This document shows positions 25,306 to 36,657 of a stretch of 64,000 nt of DNA, in pieces. The position numbers and the translations under genes were made by a program. Positions within the stretch are counted from its first letter, which is position 1, and every line of letters begins with the position of its first letter. Below the pieces are notes generated by a model. It saw only the letters and a list, made by a program, of their open reading frames with translations. It had not been told where the DNA came from and searched no databases. The stretch comes from Mytilus trossulus (Eukaryota > Mollusca > Bivalvia > Mytilida > Mytilidae): positions 59,662,987-59,726,986 of the forward strand of contig NC_086382.1 in NCBI RefSeq assembly GCF_036588685.1. Reading direction: 5' to 3'.

Positions 25306-28300
25306 GTAATTGATTCTTTGGTTCAAGATATCTTCCCTACCAAAAGCATAGTAACTTTCAATAAGTGTTGTCTTTAATTAACTACTGATAGTGTAATAGT
25401 TTTACATTATACAGTGCTCTTAGATACAGTGTGACACTTCGTATTATTACCCGAAGTTCGCATGACTTTGTAATGGAACAACAGTTGTCTGTTATGTATA
25501 TGTCGACCTCCATTTAATCTGTATGCTAACTGTATTTTGGATAATGTATTTTATGAATTACAATTATACTATTTCAAATGTAAATAAAAAGTTTTACACC
25601 AGTTGGTGGCTATTGCTAATGGTGGATAATTCGTCCCTGAGGGTAAAATCCACTTAGGAATCAGTAACTTGGCACTGATACGTTTTATGACAAACTATTC
25701 TAAAATTTGTCCGTTTAAAAATTCATAAATTTCAATTTCTTCAGTAAAAGTTGATCTTAGCTGGGTTTGGCAGTTGTTTTGTCATGTTCCAGTTCTGATA
25801 CATACTTGTTTTATTTATATTAGCTTTTACGAAGCCTTCCTGATAAATATAAATTGCGCGTCAGGCTTATGCAATTCATAAAGTGTTGGTTTTTATTACA
25901 TTCTTTTGGTTCCATTTTTATCTTCAATCTTTGCAATCATTTTATGTATGTATCGACCTGATTCTGTTTGCCTTGCTTTCTAATGTTACTGGAAGTAAAA
26001 TACTAAAATCTTATGTTGCTAAATGAGCTGATACGAGGCAGATATATAGGAACAGTATAAGCATAAGAAAAAGCAAAGGTGCCAAGAGTTCGCGGAATAA
26101 AGCTATTGTGATAGAAAATAATTTCAATATCAAATAATATGTAATGGATTTGATGTACAGGAAAATGTCTAGTCCAAATCAGGAAGTCTGCAATTGTTTT
26201 TCATTTGTTATGGGCTTTCAGTTTTTGATTTTGTGTTGAAGTTCGATATTTTTTTCTGTCTCTTTTTATCAGAATAGATTGTTGTAAATAAAAAATATTT
26301 TCTCTTTTTAGAAAACGAAGAGAAATTGGTCTTGCATTATAAAAGAATCCAACAATTTTAAAATAATTCTTAACGTTTCTCATTCAAATGATTTTGTTTT
26401 TGATATCATTTACATATTGATTTATGATTCTGCCGGAGCCTTGTTCACAAACATTTTTGCAAAGACATCAATGTCAGGATTTACAATACCAATTGTAGAC
26501 GTGCTTAAACAATCGGAATACAAGATTCAGTTATACGGATTTAGAAATATCACTGTTGGTAGACATCAGTATGATAGCGTTGTATGCTATGGTGAAAGTG
26601 TATTTAAAGGTAAATATTGATTAAAAAAACGAGTTTACTCTCATTCCTTCGCAAAAATAAACACAAATAAACACGAAAAACCCATAAACATTTGGGGTTA
26701 CTCAAAACCCATTTTGTTTTACTGATTTATGAGTAATACTGTAGCACGTTGACATAACATGTTGAAGTATATTACAATGAAGTCAAATAGACTTATTAAT
26801 TTGTCTAAAGCTGGTAGTTAATAAGAAGGGAGCAAAAACTTATAGAACCACTAATATATCCCAGGTGCCGTATCCGAAAGAGCATATAACAGAGCCGTAC
26901 ACATTTTGCACATAATAACCTTGTCGAAATAGTTTTCAAAGGTACCAGGTTTATAATTTAGTACGTCAGACACGCGTTTCGTCTACATAAGACTCATCAG
27001 TGACACTCATATCGAAAAATTGAAACTGTCTTTTGAACAAAAATTTAAATACAATGGCTTTTAAATAGGAGGGCATATTTTGTTTTTGAAAAACCTGTTT
27101 TTGTACTATCGAATTTTAGAATTATATATATGTTATCAAAGGTATGTTCAATGTATTATCCCAATTTACAAGCAGTATAAAATATGAATTAGAACATATG
27201 ATGTATTTACTTTATCCAAACTAAAGACAAAATAGATTTGTTTGCTTTAAATTGCAAAATCTAAAAGTGTAAGCAATAAGGTAATACATTGGATGTTATA
27301 TTACAAAATTTAAATAACTGTAAATACAGATAACACAATGCAAAGATCTGCAATGCATATAATGTTTATTCGTTTTCACTTTTTTAAAACCAGTTGCAGC
27401 TGTTGAAAACCAAATAGACCTCACAGTTGTCTTGGGTGACGATAAGGATGCAAAGTTGCCTGGGGAATTAAATTCTAAGGTAATAAAATTGTAAAACATT
27501 ATATTTGTAATTAACATAAAAACCCTCTGACTAAAGAAACGATTTTAGATTCTAAGTTGTGAACTTTCCATTTCTTAGAAACAATATTCGATCAGCAACT
27601 GCAAATGGAGGACACATCTTACAGTTGATACGATATTAAACATTTTCATTTCCTTTCATGATTTCCCTGATGGAGTGTCGTTGCTCTAAACATAAAAGTA
27701 AACCACTGAACTCCGAGGAAAATTCAAAACGGACAGTCCATTATAAAATGCTAAATCAAAAACTCAAACATATTAAACGAACTGAAAACAACTTTCATAT
27801 TCCTGACGTGGTACAGACATTCCTTATTTAAAAAAATGTTGGATATAATCTGGTTTTATAGCTAACTCAACCTCTTACTTTTATCACAGTCGTATACAAT
27901 TTCATTATATTGACAACGAAGTGTGAACAAAACAAACAGACATAATAGGTAAACATGTCAGATTGGGGAAACATTTTTTTTAGATCCCAAACCCACTAAT
28001 ATATCTAGCCAATGTAAAAAAAACAGCAATACGCACAGTAAAATTAAGTTTTAAAGAATATTGAATGCGACGTCAGAAAAAGTAATAAAGAAACTGAACA
28101 AAATTACATTGATACATAAATGAGCTTAGGACTACTAGTAGTTTCTGAAATTCCAGTTCCAGACCTCAATTAAACTGATTGAAAGATCATGTCTTCATAA
28201 TATGAATATCAAGCACAATCCCTCCTGTTAGAAGTTTAGTATAATAATATCATAACATAACGAGAAGAACATAACCCGTATCATGGCAACAAATTGTTTT

Positions 28301-31300
28301 AGAATAAATGTGTTTATTGACGTTGCAAGGACCCTATAAGTGATTTAATATGAATAATAAGCCATCTTTAATTACCTGACAACAATATCCCATCTAAATA
28401 GTCTGTTCAATGGTTTTGTTAGCTTTTGAGGGGAATACAGACATTTTTGTGCTTTGTAAAGAATATAAGCATAAAAGATCAGGTGTAAAGTACCTGAACA
28501 TATGAGATGTCTGCATGTTGATTAATATTTACAAATGATGTCATCCCTTCGCTTATATCTGTAGCCAATGATGAAAAAAACAAGCACACAGCAACATGCC
28601 CAGTTATACTCGGTTTAAAAAATAGTCCGATGTAATAGGTAACAGAAAAAACTAGGAAAATGAAAATGATACATAGTTTAAGGAAAACTTGCAGTTACTG
28701 ACCTCATGATCAATTAAACGCATTGAGAGATGTCTCATCAATCACTTCTTAGTGCGTAATTTTTTTTCAAAGATTAGATATAGGAAGATGTGGTGTGAGT
28801 GCAAATTGTTTGGATATTATTTGGTATCCACAGTTGATTCACATTGTATTTAGAGTGGTTATTTTTTTTACTTAAATAAGGCCGTTAGTTTTCTCGTTTG
28901 AATTGATTTACTTTGTCTTATCGGGCCCCTTTATTGCTGACTATGCGGTATGGGATTTGCTCATTGTTGAAGGCCGTACGGTGGCCTATAGTTGTTAATG
29001 TTCATGTCATTTTGGTCTTTTGTGTCTCATTGGCAATTATACCACATCTTCTTTTTAATATTATTGCAAAGTTGTGCCAACAGAAAGATATTTTTATCAT
29101 AATAGTTTTCTCACTGAATGTAATTATATTTTCTTTTATATATATACTAGAACAAACCCGCGAAATCGCGGGCATATACAGCTTGTGAACTGTTGTAGGA
29201 TGATTTTTTGTAAAAGATATATTATGTACCGAGAATAACATAAAAGGTATCTCCCTTTTTCCAAAGTCCGATATATTTCCTTTCTGTTAAATTCAATTAT
29301 ATTCGTGTTTCTGGCCTACGACCACAATGCTTCTCCTTTGCAAAAATGCTTCTTTTGGTAAAAGTCAAATCAAATTAAAAATTTACACCGTTTCAAACAT
29401 GAATTAAATGTAAATTTTTATATATATACCCTTATTAGTCTAAAAAATGCTTATATGACAATCCATCAGTACTTTTTTTTTTGAGAGCCTTATTAACATG
29501 CCAATGGTAGGATTTGAATCATGTATAAATGACTAATACCGACTAAGAATAATTCGAGGGGTTGTCGATCGGAGGGGTCCTGATCCCGAAATCCCGGGCT
29601 TAAAACCACGAAATCCCGAGATTCAGAATTTAAAGAAATTAATATCCCGAATTAGAAAAATATATTCCCGGATCTCGTAAGGATCAATCCCCAAATCCCG
29701 AGCTTAAAAACACCCGATCCCGACGCCTCGAAAAAGGTCCTGCCACCCTCTAATCTCTACCTTACTTTCATTTTTGCCAAATCACTATTTTCTCTTTTAA
29801 CAATAATTTTGTATGCCCCAATTATGGGCATTATGTTTTCTAGTCTGTGCATCCGTGCGTTCGTTTTCGTTTGTTCGGTCGTCCGTCCGTCCGTCTCTCC
29901 CACTTCAGGTAAAAGTTTTTGGTCGAGGTAGGTTTAGATGAAGTTGAGCATGTTTTATTTATTTTAATATATATGCAAGTGGTATGACCCCTTAAATAGT
30001 AAACATTTCAAAGAAAACAGTAAACAGAATCAGGGACTTTCTATACTAACATAGAAATTCCCTGACAGAATACAGAGAGTCTCTATATATTAAAGTAGTA
30101 TAATCGTAGTTTACATGTAGATAAACGTGAAACATATTTGTCCTCTCTAAGGAAGTATAAGAGTTGAGATTTTGCGATCTAAACACCATATGAAGAACGC
30201 TCTACGATTGGTTGCACTTGTGTCACATGTTTTACTTTTTTTTTTTTAAATTTTAATATAAATGCAACTGGTATGACCCCTTAAATAGAGAACATTTAAA
30301 AAAAAATAGTAGACAGAATACAAAGAGTCTCTATATATTAAAGTAGTATAATCGTAGTTTACATGTAGGTAAACGCGAAAAATAATTGTCCTCTCTAAAG
30401 AGGTATAATATATAGTTGTGGTTCTATATTCCCGGATCCCGTAAGGATCAATCCCCGAATTCCGAGCTTAAAAAAACCCGATCCCGACGCCCCGAAAAAG
30501 GTCCTGCTACCCTCTAATCTCTACCTTACTTTCATTTTTGCCAAATCATTTTCCCTTTTAACAATAAATGTGTATGCCCCAATTATGGGCAATCTGAATA
30601 ATCATAAGAATAGATGACAAATGCGACTATGCATGTTACCTATAGGACACAGAGGCGATTTATTGTGGAAGGAAGAAAAGCGACACACAAAATGAGGTCT
30701 TCTCGTTTAATTAATAGTATAGATACTTCTGGAAAAATAAACGGAAGAGGAAATTGTCTATGAATAAAAGCCGGGGTGATGACGGACACATATCCGGACT
30801 TCTTTTTTTCCGTTTTTCTCCCAAAATAACCGAAACTGAATAATCATAAGAATGGATGACAAATGCGACTATGCATGGTACCTATAGGACATACAGTCAC
30901 AATGATCAATTTATTGTGGAAGGAGGAGAAGCGACACCAAAAATGAGGTCTTCTCGTTTAATAGTATAGATTTAGGGGACTTTACCTACAGTTGTTCATC
31001 GTCATTTGCCAGATAAATATGTCATAGAAACGGAATGTATGTACATCGAACCAGTAGAGTTCCTGGTCTTCATTAAACATGGTCATAAACTATATGTTTG
31101 CAACTCATACAAAAGACACCTAGACTATGAAATACCTATCAGTCTCCCATCAGCAACCATGGTAAAATGCAGAGTTTTAGTTACATGCCGGAAATCAATC
31201 GAAGAAAGAAAGTATTTTACATCAAGAACAACTGCACACAGTACAATAATTGACTTCAAAACATGTAAGGATGGTTGCATTTTTATTTAACTGGAATCTT

Positions 31301-33381
31301 TATCTACGTTCAATTGTAATTCATTTGTTAATTGTAAATAAAGGCAACAGAAGTATACCGCTGTTCAAAATTTATAAATCGATACAGAAAAACAAATCCG
31401 GGCTACAAACTAAAACTGAGGGAAACGTATCAAATATAGAAGAACTACGACACAACAGAGACACAACGCCGAAACGTAACACACACAAAAATGAAACAAT
31501 GGCCATTTTCCTGGCATCCTGGTACAGGGCATTTTATAAAAAAAAAATGGTGGGTTGCACCTGGTTTTCTGGCATGCCAAACCTCCCGCTTTAATGGCAG
31601 TGTTAATCATAACATTAAAATGAAAACATTACACGACATGGTTACAATAAATAAACAGATACTATGGAGAAAATATAAGACAGAGAAACAAATGAATAAT
31701 AGCCATCAAAAGGTAATAGGTTGAAAAATATTTGTATACGCCAGACGTCGCTACGTCCACACAAAACTATGCTCAGATGTAATTAGTTTGAAAGCCATAA
31801 CAACTACAAAGTTTAAGATCGACGAGGACCAAAAGTTCCAAAAAGTTGTGAGGCCAGGGTTATCCGCCTGGGATATTTATGTAATTAATGAGTTAATTGT
31901 AACTCATTAATTACATAAAAAAAACATGGTATATGAAACTTGATTTGAAAAATAGCTGATCAACAGCCCAATGAATAAAAAGAGGCAGGAAATACCAAAG
32001 AAGATATTCCAAACTCATCAGTCAAACAGAAACTTACAAGAGACGACGCAAAGACAAACCAGTCAATCATACACTACATAGAAAATTAACGGATAAGCAA
32101 CACTTACCCAACCAAAAACCTGGGTTGATCTCATTTTCTTTGAGAGGGCAAGTAGTTTCAGTAAATGAGTAACACTGGTCAAGCTGCTCATGCATTGTAA
32201 GAACAAAATCTTTCGTTCAGTTATGTCATACTCGAAGAAAAGAGGATGGATTTGTGTTTACAAAGTTCTGTTTTATTGCATTAACTGTGTGATATAAATT
32301 CTACATGCTGGATTTGATGGAATATAACTGTATTGAACACTTAATTATTTGCATTTGATAAGATCCAAAACTATTCATATTTAACGTACAGAAAAATTTG
32401 TTAATAATTTAAGAAGATCGTGTATAGTAGAAGAGGGACGAAAGGTTCCAGAGGGACAGTCAAACTGATAGATCGGAAATAAACTGACAATACCATAGTT
32501 ATGTAATGGATGTTACGTAGACAAAGGATATCGAGATATAAAATCAGTTTGTTGTTATCTGATAAAACGTATTTATACCATATCGTGCACTGTCATGTAT
32601 AAAAGTAAAATCTAAAAATACTGAACTGTATGTGACTCTGAATAAGTTGTTATTTTTTGTTTTAGTGTTTAAGAAAGAAGATGTTGAAATCCTATATCAG
32701 TTGGCCTTATCATTTGGAACACAAAATGGAAACTCAGGTTTACGTCCGATTCGATATTTATACAGAAATAAAACAGAGGAATATTTTACTATTATACAAC
32801 TTCACACTAAAGGGGAAATGCGACCATATCTAAAGAACAATGGAGCTGAACAGGGTTCAGTGCTAAACGGAAGAGTTAAAGGTTTATTTTTTAGTACCTT
32901 AGTTGACAAAAGTACAAATAGACCACAAACATTTTCACACTATGGACCTGTGCGTTTGTACGTTGAAGCACATGTTATGTGTAACCCCGCATGTAATCTT
33001 TATTTTTCTGATTTTTATTGTCATAACGTTAGGCATCATCTGACAGTGGTATTAATGCCTAAATCATCTCCTTGCAATGAGCTATGCCGCCAATACCTCC
33101 ATCAGTTGGACTTATTTGATAATCCATATCTTCGAGTATTTCGCTTCCCGAATGGATCATCTTGTGATTTAGCAAACATGGACATAATTGTAGAAATATT
33201 TTACACAGAAACTGTAAACGTTTCGCGCATTTTAGAAACAGGTCGCGGTTACATGGAGAGAACTCCAACAATTGGACGTGGTTTTGCTCCATCTTCTGGG
33301 ATTCCGAAAAAATCAACGTGTGAAATATGCAATATTAACCCTATATCTCCTAGTGAAAACAAAAAAAGACAAAATATTTGA
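25285..33381 (+). CDS. PHYHIP/PHYHIPL-like C-terminal domain protein, gene B (five exons)
   Basis: Exons 25285-25305, 26312-26609, 27394-27479, 30976-31264 and 32666-33381 sum to 1410 bp: ATG to TGA, 469 residues, intron phases 0,1,0,1. The C-terminal exon (from about residue 232) resembles the PHYHIP family: YRNKTEEYF, MRPYLKNNG, GSVLNGRVKGLFFST, NLYFSDFYCH, EIFYTETVNV and TCEICNI. A Lys/Arg-rich tail of about 15 residues extends past the end of gene A's protein. The N-terminal half matches gene A exon by exon. No signal peptide or membrane helix, so probably cytoplasmic. The true function is unknown; the family name comes from a vertebrate partner of phytanoyl-CoA hydroxylase. The start exon (MAPKKKT) is supported by its donor, phase and the parallel with gene A. 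Confidence 0.8.
26312..26609 (+). CDS. Gene B exon 2
   Basis: 298 bp, acceptor CTTTTTAG, donor GTAAAT, phase 0 to 1. Encodes KTKRNWSCIIKESNN...DFVFDIIYILIYD...YKIQLYGFRN...DSVVCYGESVFK, parallel to gene A exon 2. Confidence 0.78.
26930..27060. repeat. Dispersed repeat, CGCGTTTCGTCTAC family
   Basis: GTACCAGGTTTATAATTTAG, GACACGCGTTTCGTCTAC, AAGACTCATCAGTGAC and a TCATATCGAAAAATTGAAA block in gene B intron 2. Same family as 63520-63620 and 63835-63990. Confidence 0.75.
27394..27479 (+). CDS. Gene B exon 3
   Basis: 86 bp, acceptor AAACCAG, donor GTAATA, phase 1 to 0. Encodes an acidic linker (AVENQIDLTVVLGDDKDAKL) with no recognised motif. Confidence 0.65.
28915..29061 (+). repeat. Dispersed mussel repeat (ACCACATCTTC family)
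   Basis: GAAGGCCGTACGGTGGCCTA, GTTGTTAATGTTC and GTCTCATTGGCAATTATACC blocks. Other plus-orientation copies at about 33885-33970, 53320-53446 and 53743-53862; reversed copies at 42682-42720, 43131-43260 and 52616-52680. Confidence 0.75.
29145..30971. mobile_element. Composite repeat region with internal direct duplications
   Basis: Opens with CTAGAACAAACCCGCGAAAT and closes with TCTCGTTTAATAGTATAGAT. Three blocks occur twice: 29663-29830 with 30426-30590 (CCCGGATC, CGATCCCGACGCC, ATGCCCCAATTATGGGCA); about 29990-30140 with about 30280-30400 (GAGTCTCTATATATTAAAGT); 30593-30724 with 30836-30971 (CTGAATAATCATAAGAAT, AATGAGGTCTTCTCGTTTAA). Non-coding. It looks like a transposon that duplicated internally, or several copies inserted together. 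Confidence 0.6.
30976..31264 (+). CDS. Gene B exon 4
   Basis: 289 bp, acceptor GATTTAG, donor GTAAGG, phase 0 to 1. Encodes GTLPTVVHRHLPDKYVIE...EFLVFIKHGHK...ISLPSATMVKCRVLVTCRK...IIDFKTC. The acceptor at 30975 was preferred to one at 30991 because only it keeps the frame from exon 3 and matches gene A. Confidence 0.8.
31335..31650. repeat. Dispersed repeat in gene B intron 4
   Basis: GGCAACAGAAGTATACCGCT, AAATCCGGGCTAC and CTGGTTTTCTGGCATGCC blocks. The same family is reversed at 36000-36130 and 41620-42060, and a left fragment is at 34664-34745. Related pieces lie at 27700-27900 and 59800-60015. Open frames here are not genes. Confidence 0.7.
31975..32500. repeat. Fragments of the GAGGGAC repeat family
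   Basis: A diverged copy at about 31980-32200 (GAAATACCAAAGAAGATATT, CTACATAGAAAATTAACGG) and a fresher left end at 32430-32500 (AGAGGGACGAAAGGTTCCAG). Confidence 0.6.
32666..33381 (+). CDS. Gene B exon 5, PHYHIP-like C-terminal domain
   Basis: 716 bp, acceptor TTGTTTTAG, phase 1 in. Carries the family motifs NLYFSDFYCH and EIFYTETVNV, then TGA. Confidence 0.85.
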
Positions 33382-33525
33382 AGATATGTGTCATGAGGTA
33401 TATAAACATTAACTTGTGTTATGTCTTTTGATTGATTTCAATTAAAATTTAATAGTGTGTTTTTCTATGTTGTGAGGCGAATCTATTGTTTAAGATGGGT
33501 GAATGTTTGATATCATTTAAAAAAA

Positions 33526-33531
33526 AATAAA
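33526..33531 (+). terminator. Polyadenylation signal AATAAA, gene B
   Basis: AATAAA about 145 nt after the gene B stop. Confidence 0.5.
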
Positions 33532-33635
33532 ACCCGCTGCAATTGTTTAAGCTTGTCCTTAGTCGGGAAACTTGCTGTTTCGTATGAGGGATCCATCAGG
33601 ACCGTGTTTTGACCTATAATGTTGTACTTTAATTA

Positions 33636-33880
33636 ATTATACCCCCGCTTTCAAAAAAGGGGGTATACTGTTTTACCTCTGTCTGTCAGTCCGTCCGTCC
33701 CATGAAACTTTCGTCACATTTTTCTCAGGAACTACAAATCCACCCTTTCTGTAATTTGGTATCAACATTTATATATGTCAATCATACCGTGTGATGCGTT
33801 TTCAGATTCATCACTCGACAACTTCCTGTTTACCGAACACTTGCATATTTTTACACTATTAATATTATCCACTTGCGGCG
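33636..33880. mobile_element. MITE-like repeat, TACCCCCGC..GGGGGTA end
   Basis: The left end is a small hairpin (TACCCCCGCTTTC / AAAAAAGGGGGTA), followed by a GTCCGTCCGTCCCATGAAAC block common in mussel repeats. It appears inserted into another dispersed repeat that resumes near 33890. Non-coding. Confidence 0.5.
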
Positions 33881-34117
33881 GGGTATCATCAGTGAGCAGT
33901 AGCTCGCAGTTTCACTTGTTGTGACTTGGATGGAGAGTCGTCTCATTTGCATGCATACCTAATCTTGTTATATCTAATTAAACACACATAATATTCTAAT
34001 AAGTATACACTAATTTCTATGTAGTCTATATGTTGTCTAAAACAATCATATTTGCATTTTATAACATATTTTCTCTTTTCTAAATACTTTCTCTTTAACT
34101 CATTTAAATCTTTAAAG

Positions 34118-34245
34118 ATGGTCCCACTTGACACAGAACAGTTTATCACACAAAAGATTGGCGAAATACAGTGTATTCAGTCGGTCGAGACAAACTTCCA
34201 TTACACATGTGCATGTTGTAAATGGTGCGTCCTAAGTAAAACTTT
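34118..34245 (+). other. Unassigned possible exon, Cys-rich
   Basis: After a pyrimidine-rich stretch and AAAG, an open frame begins ATG GTC CCA and ends near CTAAGTAAAA, a possible donor. It encodes a short peptide with a YTCACCKWC cluster. Open frames at 34350-34627 could follow, but they change frame. I do not recognise a family; it may be a broken gene piece or chance. Confidence 0.2.
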
Positions 34246-35076
34246 GAAAAGCCGAAAAAACCCTTACCTGATGTAACATATTTCGATGTTTTGTATAAAA
34301 TCTTCAACTTTTTTACCAGGATCTGCCTTAATTACGATAACACACACTATTCTTAGTTTCTGCTATGTATATTTTCGAATACATCCCCAAGACTAATCCA
34401 ATTACCACCAAATGGCCATATCGACAATTTCAACAATGTCGCCTCGAAACGAATGTATTCGTACACTACACTCATGTTATTACCAGATGCCGATTTCATT
34501 ACCGACACAAATGACAAAACCTGATGTCGACATGGACGATTTGAGAACTTTAATACATGACCAGTCCAAGTATTCACTTATGAAAGAGATAATGCAATCA
34601 CACAATGAAACAAAAGAGCTGAGATAATCATTTCAATGTCTAAAGTTATCTTATATTTGATTAAATAAAGGCAGCAATAGTATATCGTGTTCGAAAGTCA
34701 TAAATCAATTGAGAGAAAACAAATCCGGGCTACTAACTAAAACTGAGTAAAAGTGACCATACCTTGATGTCAGAAGAACTGGATAAGATAAAAGAAAGTA
34801 TTCCATGAAACACAGATATATTGAGTGTTTGCTTAACGTTCAATGGCAAATATTTCGTATCAAAGTATTCATGATGCGTTATATGAGGCTTGTCGACTAA
34901 GAACGCACAATTTAAAAATGAATAATTTAATTTTGGAAGTAACGCGTCTGATTCGTTGACGTTATTTTGTAATGAGCCCATATACATAGTTTTTTTTTTA
35001 TGTGACCGTGATGTCATCAACGTTTTTTCATGGTTTTCTACGGTTTAAAATGAAATTTAGATTTAAATAATAAGAT

Positions 35077-35220
35077 ATGACTGTAATCTTTTTTCTGTCT
35101 ATTCGAAATAACATAAAAAATGTGGTGCACACTGTTATATAACCCGTTACGCGCGTTATTCAGAGTGCACCACATTTTTTATGTTATTTCTTTATAGACA
35201 GAAAGAATTGTTACAGTCAT
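35077..35220. mobile_element. Near-perfect palindromic MITE
   Basis: Left arm ATGACTGTAATCTTTTTTCT through AACATAAAAAATGTGGTGCA; right arm TGCACCACATTTTTTATGTT through TTGTTACAGTCAT. Arms of about 58 bp with a loop of about 25 bp (ACCCGTTACGCGCG). Single-stranded DNA or RNA would form a long hairpin. Confidence 0.8.
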
Positions 35221-36264
35221 TCCTTAAAGAATAAACTTCATTGTAAAACAAATATTGACACAGACGCTAAAAACAATGCAATTCTGATTTCTTAATAACT
35301 CACAAAACAAGTATATTAATACGAACAAGAACAGAATTACAACTTTGTATGCTTCATAAACATTGATCCGTTTTATTATTGTGAATGTATAATATACAAT
35401 TATTTCTCATCCAGATCAAACACATTATTGATGAATTGAAATAGCTTATGTATGAATGACGAATACAGATGGCTACTCGTAACTTAATACTTTAATATAC
35501 CACAAAAGTCATGTTTCATTCAATGATCGATTTGAAGGTTGCTGTGTTTTCATTTGACATCTATAATGAAGGGGTCATATTTCTTTTAAACGTTTTAAAG
35601 ACAACAAAAAGAAAATATGTGTATACCCGAATTTCATATTGATGACAATGTTCAATTCAAAGACAACGAATAACCTGCGTTCGGAACTTTTCTATCTCAA
35701 ATGTTCGCTCGGAGACCAACGTATGAATATCGACATGACGAAATTAATTTTCTGTGTATAAACTTTTTGTTTGTCAATTTTTAAAACTGCCAAACAGAAG
35801 GATAGAAAACTGTACTCTTAATTAAAAGATTGATTGCTGTTTGGTGAACTTTTGTAACGTAAAATCATGCATATTCAGAACGACCTGTAATTATATTCCA
35901 GCCTATAAACGTTTTATGTAATGCAATGCTATCAACATCCTTAAGTTGATCATCCTTGAAAAGATTCATCAGTAGGCCAATGAAAAAATGAAACCACTTG
36001 TTGTGTCGCTGTTCTCCTCTTATATTTAATGCGTTTTCTTCAGTTTTAGTTTGTTACCCCAATTTTGTTTTTTGTTCATGGATTTATGAGTTTTGGACAG
36101 CGGTATACTACTGTTACCTTTATTTATACCACTAGACCACTCGAGTTCTTACTATTTTATACATCAATATCATTAACAGTCAATTTTCTTAGAAACGATC
36201 TATCCTTAACAGTAAATGGCGACATACTACGTTTTATATATGTAATAAAATATTGAAATGAACA

Positions 36265-36270
36265 TTTATT
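36265..36270 (-). terminator. Polyadenylation signal AATAAA, MANSC gene
   Basis: AATAAA on the minus strand about 176 nt past the stop. Confidence 0.4.
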
Positions 36271-36445
36271 TCAGTCTTATACATATGAAATTTGCCATCA
36301 TGGCCATACATTAATGACGTTTTTTTTTCAAGATTAGGCGATGCTATGTTTGTTTCGCATTGACTTAATTTTTTCTTCCTTTTCATACGAATGAAGCAAA
36401 AATAAAATGTGAAATGAATAAGTAGACCTTCACTTTTTTAAACTA

Positions 36446-36657
36446 TCAATTGTACATTCCATTAACAAGATAATCAATTCTAGAGTAATGTCGTTTTTGC
36501 CAGCTATCAAAACATCGTTTTCCGATAAGAACAAGAACTGCAAAGAAGAATAATATTCCAAACGACAGTGCTGCTATTAGGGCGGCGGATAGCACATTAG
36601 ACTCCTCCTTTTCTTCCTTCATCTGGCTAGTATCTGCAAAAGTTATGTTCAGATCTC
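36446..36657 (-). CDS. MANSC gene exon 4: membrane helix and tail
   Basis: 212 bp, acceptor CATTTCAG, phase 1 in. Juxtamembrane acidic stretch, helix AALIAALSFGILFFFAVLVL, short tyrosine-containing tail, stop. Confidence 0.8.

Larger units (their letters stand above)
27480..30975 (+). other. Gene B intron 3 with stacked repeats
   Basis: 3.5 kb intron. Contents: a dispersed repeat at about 27700-27900 (CTGAACTCCGAGGAAAATTC ... TTCCTGACGTGGTACAGACA), the CATTGGCAATTATACCACAT family at 28915-29061, and a cluster of direct duplications at 29145-30971. No exon between 27480 and 30975 was recognised, and none is needed by phase. Confidence 0.55.
33970..36440. other. Intergenic between gene B and the MANSC gene
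   Basis: Convergent spacer. It contains the possible exon at 34118, the palindrome at 35077 and repeat fragments at 34664-34745 and 36000-36130. Nothing else recognised. Confidence 0.5.

Noticed and set aside
30992-31005. Alternative exon 4 start after CTACAG at 30991
   Set aside because: It would enter in phase 1, but exon 3 ends in phase 0; the acceptor at 30975 keeps frame and matches gene A.
31250-31724. Frames of 66-114 codons on both strands
   Set aside because: They cover a dispersed repeat in gene B intron 4 that recurs at 41.6 kb.
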